Origin: Methylopila sp. Yamaguchi
GTDB taxonomy: Bacteria > Pseudomonadota > Alphaproteobacteria > Rhizobiales > Methylopilaceae
DNA: 64,000 nucleotides
Assembly (NCBI RefSeq): GCF_002897035.1
Contig: NZ_BAUX01000008.1
Coordinates: 124,001 to 188,000, forward strand
Direction: 5' to 3'
Position 1 is the stretch's first letter, and every line of letters starts with the position of its first letter. A model generated the notes under the pieces. It had not been told where the DNA came from. It made no database searches and saw only the letters and a list, made by a program, of their open reading frames with translations. This document shows, piece after piece, positions 8,021-15,076 of the stretch. A program made the position numbers and the translations under genes.

Positions 8021-9064
8021 ATGCTGATGACGCCGAATCTCGACCCCCGATGCGCCCGCATCCCCTCGGCGGACAAGGCGCGCCTGCGCCTGATGTTCCT
8101 CGCCAAGCACGCCTGCGGCGACGGCTCGCCCGACGCCGCGGACGGCAATCACGCCGTCTACCATCACGAGCTTCGGACGACGATCGAGGGCCTTGGGATC
8201 GAGGTGGTCGCCGCGAACAGCTTCGAGGCGATCGAGCGGCGGCCGAACGTAGACTTCGTCTTTCCGCTGCTTAACCGCGCCGGCTTCCAGAACAGCGAGA
8301 TGCTGGCCCCGCTGCTGCTGACACGCTGGGGGGCGCCATTTCTCGGCGCGAGCCCGATCCTGCGCGGGCTGGCCGACGACAAGCACCTCTCGAAGGTCGT
8401 GGCTCGCCGCCACGGCGTGCCGACCGCGCGCTGGCTCCCCTGCCGCCGCGGTCGACCGTTGGCCGAGCCGGACTTCCGCGCGGAGCGGCTGGTGGTGAAG
8501 CCGAACGCCTCTTCCGCCTCGTGGGGCGTGACGATCGTCGACAGCTGGACCGAAGCGCGCGCCCACGTGCAGGAGCTGCACGGCCTCGGGCACGACGTGA
8601 TCGTCGAGGAGTGGCTGCCGCTGCTCGACGTCGCCGTGCCGGTGGTCGGCGGGGCCGGCGCCGCGCCGTGGCTGTTGCCTCCCATGGCGCACGCGCCCGA
8701 ACGCGCCGGCGACCTGCGCTCCTACGAGGAGAAGCGCGCGCTCGCCGCCGACGTCCGCCCCGACCCGCTGACGGTGGTCGACGACCCCGACCTTAGCGGA
8801 CGGCTGAACGCCTTCTGCCGCGGGCTGTGCGAGGAGCTCTGGCCCTTCGACTACGGTCGCTTCGAATTCCGCTACGATCCCGGCTCCGGGGCGATCTCCT
8901 TCATGGAGGTCAATCTCTCCTGCAACCTGTGGTCCCAGAAAAGCATCTCGCGCTCCGCCGCGTCGCTGGGGGTGGACCATGCCTCGCTAGTCGAGTCGAT
9001 CCTTGCCCACAGCCTTCGCCGGCAGGGCGTCATCGCCTCCGTCGGCCTGGAGCTTGCGGCGTGA
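8021..9064 (+). CDS. Ddl-like ATP-grasp ligase, substrate unknown
   Basis: A 347-residue ATP-grasp enzyme with the layout of D-alanine-D-alanine ligases. Landmarks: LADDKHLSKVVARRHGVPTAR (central domain entry), RLVVKPNASSASWGVTIVDS (nucleotide loop), DVIVEEWLPLLDVAVPVVGG, SYEEKR, and the metal-binding end YGRFEFRYDP...FMEVNLSCNLWSQKS. ATP-dependent amide or peptide bond formation is expected. The metal loop reads ENLSCN-like rather than the Ddl N-x-x-PGMT form, so it is unlikely to be the cell-wall Ddl; a true ddl lies at 46223-47143. The stop overlaps the next gene's GTG by 4 bases (GTGA), implying coupled translation. Confidence 0.85.
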   Translation: MLMTPNLDPRCARIPSADKARLRLMFLAKHACGDGSPDAADGNHAVYHHELRTTIEGLGIEVVAANSFEAIERRPNVDFVFPLLNRAGFQNSEMLAPLLLTRWGAPFLGASPILRGLADDKHLSKVVARRHGVPTARWLPCRRGRPLAEPDFRAERLVVKPNASSASWGVTIVDSWTEARAHVQELHGLGHDVIVEEWLPLLDVAVPVVGGAGAAPWLLPPMAHAPERAGDLRSYEEKRALAADVRPDPLTVVDDPDLSGRLNAFCRGLCEELWPFDYGRFEFRYDPGSGAISFMEVNLSCNLWSQKSISRSAASLGVDHASLVESILAHSLRRQGVIASVGLELAA

Positions 9065-9885
9065 CCGGCGCTCTCACGGTTCTGGTGCTGGCCGGCGAAC
9101 GCGACGGCCGGCTCGATCCGCTGGCGGAGGCCGCGGGCGTCGCGCTGAAGGCGCTGTCGCCGGTCGCGGGCCGACCCATGGTCGCCCATGTGCTGGACGC
9201 GCTCGCCGCCAGCCACCGGGTGGGCGAGGTGCGGATCTCGATCAACGCCGGCTCTGGGCTCGAGCGCCTGCCGGACGTTCGTTCGCTCGCGGCGTCCGGG
9301 CGTCTCATCGTGTTCAGCTCTCGCCCAAACCTCGTCGACAGCGTGCTGGACGCGTTGCACGGCGCGGCCTTTCCCGTGCTGATCGTCACCGCGGACAGCG
9401 TCCTCATCACGCCGGATCAGATCGCGGAGTTCGACATCGCGGCGCGCCGGAGCGACGCCGAGGTCGCGGTGGCGCTCGCTCGGCGCGAACAGGTGCTCGC
9501 CGCCCATCCCGACGGCCAGCGCAAGTTCTACACGTGCTCCGACGGCGCCTTCTCGAACTGCAACATGTACTGGATGGGCGAAGCCTCTGCGCTGCGGGCG
9601 GCCGAACTGTTTCGCTCCGGCGGCCAGTTCGTGAAGCATCCCATGCGCGTGGTCAGCGCGCTCGGGCTCCGCGGCATCGTCGAGCTCGTCCGGTTCCGCC
9701 TTGGCCTCAGCGCGCTCAACGCGTCGTTCAAGCGGCTTTCGAGACGGTTCGGGCTGAGGATCGTCCCGATCGAACTCAGCGACGGCGCCGCGGCGATCGA
9801 CGTCGATCACCTCCGCAGCCTGAGGGTCACCGAAGAGGTGCTTGCGTGGCGCCACGCCGAACCCCAGCGCCTCGCCGCTGAATAG
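9061..9885 (+). CDS. MobA-like NTP transferase domain protein
   Basis: A 274-residue nucleotidyltransferase of the GT-A/MobA type that would attach a nucleotide to a phosphorylated small molecule. It begins with the signature TVLVLAGERDGRLDPLAE followed by GVALKALSPVAGRPMVAHVL, and the acidic metal motif is TADSVLIT. The C-terminal IDVDHLRSLRVTEEVL resembles the end of MobA/CofC-like proteins. I chose the GTG at 9061, which overlaps the preceding TGA as GTGA; the frame is open upstream, but only as a shadow of the ATP-grasp gene. The next ATP-grasp gene starts 7 bases after its stop. The substrate is unknown. Confidence 0.82.
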   Translation: MTGALTVLVLAGERDGRLDPLAEAAGVALKALSPVAGRPMVAHVLDALAASHRVGEVRISINAGSGLERLPDVRSLAASGRLIVFSSRPNLVDSVLDALHGAAFPVLIVTADSVLITPDQIAEFDIAARRSDAEVAVALARREQVLAAHPDGQRKFYTCSDGAFSNCNMYWMGEASALRAAELFRSGGQFVKHPMRVVSALGLRGIVELVRFRLGLSALNASFKRLSRRFGLRIVPIELSDGAAAIDVDHLRSLRVTEEVLAWRHAEPQRLAAE

Positions 9886-9892
9886 CCGCGCC

Positions 9893-11047
9893 ATGCTGAC
9901 GCTGCGGACGGCCCCTCCCCGACTCTTCGGCTGGACCTCCGCAAGAAGCCGGCCTCCGACGGATCTCGTCGGGCTCTACTTCGACGCCCTGTGGCGCCAC
10001 TGGAGCCCTCAGGACCGTGCGGTCGCGCTGGCGCTGTCAGGCGCCGCCGCCCTTGGCCTCGCCGTGCGGGCGCCCTGCGCCGGCTGGCGCCACGGCTGGG
10101 ACGCCGCGGAACAGGCCCTGATCGCGCGGACCGCCGATCCGGACGCCCATCTCGCCATGGCCGTTCGCAAGGGGGTTCATCGGCTGCTCAATCCCGGCGC
10201 GTATCCGCTCGTTGCGAACCCGCTCAAAAACAAGCGGCTGTTCGCCGGCCGATGCCGCGAGGCCGCATTGCCGACGCCTGAGACCTTCGAAGGCGGACCG
10301 GACGCGCTGCACATGTGGCTCCATGGCCGGGCGGGCGTCATCGCCAAACCGAACTACGCCTCCAAGGGCGCAGGGGTGATCGGCTTCCAACGCCGCTCCG
10401 ACGGCTGGCGCAGCGGCGCCGAGCCCATCGACGAGGGTCGCGTCGTCGCCAACCTTGCGGCTGTTCTGCGGGACGGGGGCCTCGTCCAGGAGGCCTGCGC
10501 CGCCCATCCCGCGCTGCAGCCGCTGTCGCCCGGCGCGCTGCCGACGCTGCGGGTGATGACCGCGGTGAACGAGGCCGGCGAGATCGAGGCCTGCGACCGC
10601 GTCCTGCGGCTGTCGGCGGGCGGACCGCGGCCGGTCGACAACTTCAACGCCGGCAACGTCGTCGCGAGCCTCGACGCAGAGGCGCGCATCGGACGAGGCT
10701 TCCGTCGTGTGGACGGCGCAATCGTCCCCGTGGAGCGCCATCCGGCGACCGGCGTCCCCCTCGTCGGGCACGTCGCGCCGGACATCGCCGCGGCGATCGA
10801 GCTTGCGACCCACGCTCACGAGGCGTTTCGCGACGGCTTCTTCGTGATTGGCTGGGATGTGGGCCTGTCCGACCGGGGCCCGATCATGATCGAAGGCAAC
10901 TGGAATCCCGGCGTCGACGTGCTTCAGCTCGTGTCCGGCCGGGGGCTCGGCGACAGCCGCCTCGGCGCGCTCTACGCGGGCCGCCTTCGCGACCTGCCGG
11001 CCGAGACGTGGCGGCGGGCGCGCCCGATCGAGCGCGACCGCCGCTAG
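9893..11047 (+). CDS. Sugar-transfer-associated ATP-grasp protein
   Basis: A 384-residue protein resembling the sugar-transfer-associated ATP-grasp family (Pfam ATPgrasp_ST), found near polysaccharide and nucleotide-sugar genes. Visible blocks are PLKNKRLFAGRCREAALPTPET, AGVIAKPNYASKGAGVIGF (nucleotide-binding loop), LVQEACAAHPAL, ALPTLRVMTAVNE, FNAGNVVASLD, and the metal end FVIGWDVGLSDRGPIMIEGNWNPGVD. The residues before the ATP-grasp core (about 1-90) are alanine-rich and probably helical. The ATG at 9893 was chosen; the open frame begins at 9842 inside the previous gene. It ends the three-gene unit and converges on a CBS gene. Confidence 0.82.
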   Translation: MLTLRTAPPRLFGWTSARSRPPTDLVGLYFDALWRHWSPQDRAVALALSGAAALGLAVRAPCAGWRHGWDAAEQALIARTADPDAHLAMAVRKGVHRLLNPGAYPLVANPLKNKRLFAGRCREAALPTPETFEGGPDALHMWLHGRAGVIAKPNYASKGAGVIGFQRRSDGWRSGAEPIDEGRVVANLAAVLRDGGLVQEACAAHPALQPLSPGALPTLRVMTAVNEAGEIEACDRVLRLSAGGPRPVDNFNAGNVVASLDAEARIGRGFRRVDGAIVPVERHPATGVPLVGHVAPDIAAAIELATHAHEAFRDGFFVIGWDVGLSDRGPIMIEGNWNPGVDVLQLVSGRGLGDSRLGALYAGRLRDLPAETWRRARPIERDRR

Positions 11048-11065
11048 ATCCCGGCCACCGAAGCT

Positions 11066-11497
11066 TCAGGCGGTCGCGATGTAGTCGCGCATGGCCGACG
11101 CCTCGGCCTCGGCCATCGCCATGCGGTGCTTCACCACGTCGCCGATCGAGACGATGCCGACGAGCCGGCGGCCTTCCACCACGGGAACGTGGCGGAACTT
11201 GCCCTCGGTCATGCGGTCCATGATCTCTTCGATCGTCTCGTCGGCGGTCGCGGTGAAGACCTTCCGGGTCATGTGCATCGAGACGGGATCAGCCAGGACG
11301 TCGGCGCCGCGGGCTGCGAGCGACCGGACGACGTCGCGCTCGGAGATAATGCCCGAGATCCCGCCGTCGGCGCCGGCGATCACCACCGTGCCGATGCGCT
11401 TCTCCGCCAGCAGGGCGACGATTTCGGCCATCGTGCGGTGCGGCGAGGCGGTGAAGACCTCAGGCCCCTTGAACGCCAGAATGCGTGCGACCGTCAT
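11066..11497 (-). CDS. CBS domain pair protein
   Basis: A 143-residue stand-alone Bateman module. Two CBS motifs are visible: about residues 15-65 (EIVALLAEKRIGTVVIAG ... GIISERDVVRSLA) and about 78-130 (TADETIEEIMDRMTEGKFRHVPVVE ... GIVSIGDVVKHRM). Such proteins bind adenine nucleotides and act as energy or redox sensors. Their targets cannot be read from the sequence. The start ATG at 11497 has an excellent AGGAGG five bases upstream, which overrides the longer open frame to 11608. It appears to be a single-gene unit. Confidence 0.92.
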   Translation of the reverse strand: MTVARILAFKGPEVFTASPHRTMAEIVALLAEKRIGTVVIAGADGGISGIISERDVVRSLAARGADVLADPVSMHMTRKVFTATADETIEEIMDRMTEGKFRHVPVVEGRRLVGIVSIGDVVKHRMAMAEAEASAMRDYIATA

Positions 11498-11604
11498 GCG
11501 AGCCTCCTTTTGTGTTTGAGGCCGAGCAAATCCGGCCTCGTTCGCGAGGGGCCGGCGGGAGGCTCGTCGGTCCTTAAGTCGAGGCCGTCCCGCGGCCTGC
11601 TGGC

Positions 11605-12405
11605 TCAATCATGGGGGGCGGGAGGACGCGGAGGCAATGCTACGGAGGCATCAGCCCGGTCACGGAACCGTGCAACTTTCGGATCAAACAGCGGGAACAG
11701 CGCAAGCCCGGTGAGGAATCCTCCGATGTGCGCCTCCCAGGCGATGGACGCGGTTTCTCCGCTGAGCGCCATTCCGCCCAGGCCGAAGGCGATGTTGGTC
11801 CCGAACCACGCCAGAAGAAAGATCAGGACCTGGGGGTTTCGAAGCGCGGTCGCGAGAGGGACCGCAGGCGCCGAGAACGCCGGGCGGCCACGCCGCCGGA
11901 ACGCGCCGAGCGGCCCGCCGGCCTCGAACATGAAACGCATCGCCCCCGCCATCTGGCCCGAAATCGCGGCCGACGCGCCGATCACCGGCTGAGGCTCGTC
12001 GATATGAAGCGCGAGATGCGCCGCCGCGCCGCCGACCGCGCAAAGCGCTGAGAAGACCAGGAACCGCAGCGAACCGAACCGCCAGGCCACGGCGCTGCCG
12101 AAGGCCAGCATGGCGACGCTGTTGACCAGAAGGTGCGTCCAGTCGCCGTGAAGGAAGGCGTAGGTGAGGAACGTCCACACCTTGGCGCCCTCGCCGCCGA
12201 GCATGTCGGGGAGATAGGGCGAGGCCGGATCGTAGCGGGCCGGGATGAAGGCGAAGCGCAGAAGAACCGCGATGTCCGCGTCTTCCGAGAGAAAGACGCG
12301 CCAGAGATGAATCGCCGCGAACAGCGCGATGCTCGCGAGCACGACGGCGGGCGCGTTGAACGCCGGCTCCCCACGATCGACCGGACGGCTTTGGTGCTCT
12401 CTCAC
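11605..12405 (-). CDS. Rhomboid-family intramembrane serine protease
   Basis: A polytopic inner-membrane protein (266 residues from the chosen start) with the rhomboid layout: a first helix (VVLASIALFAAIHLW), loop, FLHGDWTHLLVNSVAML (HxxxH of TM2), VIGASAAISGQMAGA (catalytic Ser motif), and WEAHIGGFLTGL (catalytic His). The serine motif is GASAA instead of the usual GASGA. An internal loop of about 30 residues carries RRRGRP. The GTG at 12405 has GAGGGA six bases upstream; an in-frame ATG at 12429 has no clear ribosome binding site. It is divergent from the PAS_5 gene. Confidence 0.88.
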   Translation of the reverse strand: MREHQSRPVDRGEPAFNAPAVVLASIALFAAIHLWRVFLSEDADIAVLLRFAFIPARYDPASPYLPDMLGGEGAKVWTFLTYAFLHGDWTHLLVNSVAMLAFGSAVAWRFGSLRFLVFSALCAVGGAAAHLALHIDEPQPVIGASAAISGQMAGAMRFMFEAGGPLGAFRRRGRPAFSAPAVPLATALRNPQVLIFLLAWFGTNIAFGLGGMALSGETASIAWEAHIGGFLTGLALFPLFDPKVARFRDRADASVALPPRPPAPHD

Positions 12406-12575
12406 GCCACGTCCCTCAGTACCGCGCATTGCCCGTTCGGTCCGTCGACGCGGCGCAACGTGGCGCGAGGCTGGCACGCGGCCTGCTGCGCCAAGGCTGA
12501 AGCGCCGTCGTCGGCGGGGAAGCGTCCCGCGACGACACATGGGCGCCCCAAAACGAAACGGAAGGTCCGACCTCC

Positions 12576-13193
12576 ATGAAGGCCGCCGCCACCCGCGAGC
12601 TCTTTGCTTACTGGAACCGCCTCCGCGGCGCACGTGCGGCGCCCGAGCGCGCCGACGTGGATCCGGGCCAGATCCGCGGCATCCTCGGCGACGCCTTCAT
12701 TTTGGAGGCGTCTGAAGAGGCGCAGTTCCCGTTCCGACTGGCAGGCTCGCGCCTCTGCGAGGTGTCAGGCCACGAGATGAAGGGCGAACGCTTCCTGGAA
12801 CTCTGGTCGGCGGGCGACCGGGCGACGGTGCTCGGCGCGCTGACTACGATCTCCGACGACGCCGCCGTCGCGGTGCTTGGCGCGACCGGCGCGACGGAGC
12901 TCGGCCGCAAGGTCGACCTCGAGCTCGTTCTCCTGCCTCTTCGCCACCGCGGCCGCACCCATGCGCGCATCCTCGGCGCGCTTGCGCCGGTCGAAACCCC
13001 CTACTGGCTCGGAGCCTGCCCGGTGACGCGGTTCGACCTCGCCTCGCTGCGGATGATCTGGCCGAGCGGACGTCGGCGCGCCATCGGCGAGGCCCCGGCG
13101 CCGCAGTCGCCGCCTCCGACGCCGTCGCCCCACGCCCTCGCCGGGGCGGCCCGCAAGATTGGCCGCTTTCTGGTCTTCGACGGGGGGCGCTGA
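12576..13193 (+). CDS. PAS_5 (DUF1457) domain protein
   Basis: A 205-residue protein with one N-terminal PAS-like domain of the alphaproteobacterial PAS_5 family: a helix LFAYWNRLRGARAAPERADVDP, then FRLAGSRLCEVSGHEMKGERFLELW and LLPLRHRGRTHARILGALAP. Related proteins (for example in Caulobacter and Rhizobiales) take part in signalling and cell-cycle control, but no output domain is fused here. The C-terminal 40 residues are proline-rich and low-complexity. The PilZ gene follows on the same strand after a 108-base spacer, so they may be co-transcribed. Confidence 0.85.
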   Translation: MKAAATRELFAYWNRLRGARAAPERADVDPGQIRGILGDAFILEASEEAQFPFRLAGSRLCEVSGHEMKGERFLELWSAGDRATVLGALTTISDDAAVAVLGATGATELGRKVDLELVLLPLRHRGRTHARILGALAPVETPYWLGACPVTRFDLASLRMIWPSGRRRAIGEAPAPQSPPPTPSPHALAGAARKIGRFLVFDGGR

Positions 13194-13301
13194 GCCGTGT
13201 TCGAGGCGCGCGGGTTACGTGGCGTTAACACCGTTCGTTTAGGTTTAAGACACGCGTCGCGCCATCCGACGCGTTTCACGCTTTCGGGGACGGACGCCTT
13301 G

Positions 13302-13898
13302 ATGTTCGCGATGAAAAAGCCGCTCTCGGACGAGCAACGTCGTCATCAGCGGGTCAAGGTCGCGCTTCTCGGCCGCTACATGCTGACGTCTCGCCGCGAG
13401 TATCCCTGCCAGACCCTCGACATGTCTCCGGGTGGTCTGGCGCTGGTGGCTCCCGTCCCGGCGCAGGCCGGCGAACGCGTCATCGTCTATCTCGACCACA
13501 TCGGCCGGGTTGAAGGCGTGATGGTGCGCCCGATCGCCAACGGCTTCGCCATGACCGTGACGGCGACGATCCGCAAACGCGACAAGCTCGCCGCACAGCT
13601 GACATGGCTCGCGAACCGCAACATCCTCGGGCTTCCGGAAGACCGGCGCCACGAGCGGGTGATCCCGCGCAACCCGCGCGCGGTCCTTCAGACCGAGGAC
13701 GGCGCCTCGCACGATTGCCGCATCATCGACGTGTCGCTTTCCGGGGCCGCGATCCAGATCGGGCTCGATCTCCCGATCGGGACGCCCGTCATGCTCGGCC
13801 GGACCTCGGCCCGCGTCGTCCGCCACCTTGAGAACGGATTGGCCGTCGAGTTCAGCCGTCCGCAAAACCTCGAGGCGCTGGCGGAACAATTCGGCTGA
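13302..13898 (+). CDS. Tandem PilZ domain c-di-GMP receptor
   Basis: A 198-residue protein with two PilZ domains. The first has R13xxxR17 followed by LDMSPGG (D40xSxxG45). The second has R115xxxR119 followed by IDVSLSG (D143xSxxG148). Both therefore keep the c-di-GMP-binding arginines and DxSxxG box. It has no enzymatic domain, so it is likely an adaptor that changes partner activity with c-di-GMP. The ATG at 13302 was preferred over the far-upstream frame start at 13197, which falls in an AT-richer leader; ATG 13311 is an alternative. A strong intrinsic terminator follows 22 bases after the stop. Confidence 0.92.
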   Translation: MFAMKKPLSDEQRRHQRVKVALLGRYMLTSRREYPCQTLDMSPGGLALVAPVPAQAGERVIVYLDHIGRVEGVMVRPIANGFAMTVTATIRKRDKLAAQLTWLANRNILGLPEDRRHERVIPRNPRAVLQTEDGASHDCRIIDVSLSGAAIQIGLDLPIGTPVMLGRTSARVVRHLENGLAVEFSRPQNLEALAEQFG

Positions 13899-13920
13899 CC
13901 TCGCCGCAAATCGCCTGAAC

Positions 13921-13950
13921 AAAAAGCCGCCCTTCGGGGCGGCTTTTTTT
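13921..13950 (+). terminator. Intrinsic terminator after the PilZ gene
   Basis: AAGCCGCCC, a TTCG loop and GGGCGGCTT form a GC-rich stem followed by a run of eight T (ggcttttttt). This is a textbook Rho-independent terminator ending the PilZ unit on the plus strand. Confidence 0.93.
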
Positions 13951-14259
13951 TGCGCCCTCTGGCGGCTGCGCCGGCCTCTCCGCGTCGACGACGCGCGGCC
14001 TCTTCGCCGCATGGTGAAGACTTTGTAAATCACCCCCCTCGAAAAGCCGGCGCCGTTAAGGTTTGGCTGACCAAGTCGTTCGTTCATTCTCTAAAGGCGG
14101 ACGCAGTTGGTAAACGAAATACCCACTGCATCTCTGAACAATTCGTATTCAACTTCTTTCTGAATTCCAAATCATCTCGCTAAAACTCCACGTCTTGATT
14201 TAGACGGACCGCAAAAGGAATGTGAGACGTTGCTTCCCGGGACAGGACGGGAGACGACA
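13951..14259 (+). other. AT-richer leader/promoter region before the BTLCP gene
   Basis: No gene is visible. From about 14020 to 14225 the sequence is clearly less GC-rich than its surroundings, with many TTC/AAT/AAA runs (for example CAATTCGTATTCAACTTCTTTC). It leads into the transglutaminase-like gene and probably holds its promoter and a long 5' untranslated region. I could not fix a single -35/-10 pair. Confidence 0.5.
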
Positions 14260-14895
14260 ATGTTTACTGAGATCAAGAAGAAGGCGGTTTATATCTTGTT
14301 TGGACTTGTTGCCGCTGGATTTACCATCGATCCGGTCGAAGCGCAGACCGTCAAGGTCGCGGCGTCGAGCTCGATGCAGGTGATCGGCGGCGCCAAGGCG
14401 CCGATGGGCTGGACGCAGTTTTGCGCCGACACTCCGGTCGAGTGCGACGTCACGCCGATGCGCGCGGCCAAGGCCAAGCTGACGACGGCGAAGCTCGCCG
14501 AACTCGACAAGCTCAACCGCAAGGTGAACGCGCAGGTCACTCCCGTCACCGATCAGGAGCTCTACGGCCTCGAGGAGTTCTGGACCTACCCGACCGACAA
14601 CAAGGGCGACTGCGAAGACTACGTCCTGCTGAAGCGCAAGCTGCTGATGGAGGCCGGCTGGCCTCGGCAGGCGCTTCTCATCACCGTGGTGCGCGACCTG
14701 AAGGGCGACGGCCACGCCGTGCTGACCGTTTCGACCGACCGCGGCGACTACGCCCTCGACAACCAGGCGGACGACGTCAAGCCGTGGTTCGAGACCGGCT
14801 ACACCTTCGTGAAGCGCCAGTCCCAGACCGATCCCAACCAGTGGGTCCTGCTTGGCGACGGCGTGAACCCGGTCGGCGTCGCCGCCGCCCCGTAA
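14260..14895 (+). CDS. BTLCP family transglutaminase-like cysteine peptidase, exported
   Basis: A 211-residue bacterial transglutaminase-like cysteine proteinase (DUF920, related to LapG). An N-terminal signal peptide (basic MFTEIKKKA, hydrophobic core, cleavage near VEAQT) sends it to the periplasm. The catalytic triad is visible: Cys118 in KGDCEDYVLLK, His152 in GHAVLTV and Asp167 in ALDNQ. In LapG systems this protease cuts surface adhesins under c-di-GMP control. No LapD or adhesin gene lies in the window, but a double PilZ receptor is next door. The ATG at 14260 follows GGACGGGAG. A strong terminator follows. Confidence 0.92.
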   Translation: MFTEIKKKAVYILFGLVAAGFTIDPVEAQTVKVAASSSMQVIGGAKAPMGWTQFCADTPVECDVTPMRAAKAKLTTAKLAELDKLNRKVNAQVTPVTDQELYGLEEFWTYPTDNKGDCEDYVLLKRKLLMEAGWPRQALLITVVRDLKGDGHAVLTVSTDRGDYALDNQADDVKPWFETGYTFVKRQSQTDPNQWVLLGDGVNPVGVAAAP

Positions 14896-14969
14896 GACCC
14901 CGAGATCCAGAGACCGCGCGGCCGGCCGCCTGTCCCCACCCCTCCCGTCCAGGCCGGACGCGCGTCAGA

Positions 14970-15004
14970 GGCCGGTTCTCCGAAAGGAGAACCGGCCTTT
15001 TCCT
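14970..15004 (+). terminator. Intrinsic terminator after the BTLCP gene
   Basis: GGCCGGTTCTCC, a GAAA tetraloop and GGAGAACCGGCC make a perfect 12-bp stem, followed by TTTTCCTTCT. It closes the BTLCP transcription unit just before phoD. Confidence 0.92.
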
Positions 15005-15076
15005 TCTCAGGCCCGTCACAAGGCGGTCAGCCAGCCCGGCTATGGAAGTCTTCAATTTCCAGCGGGGCTCCCAGAC

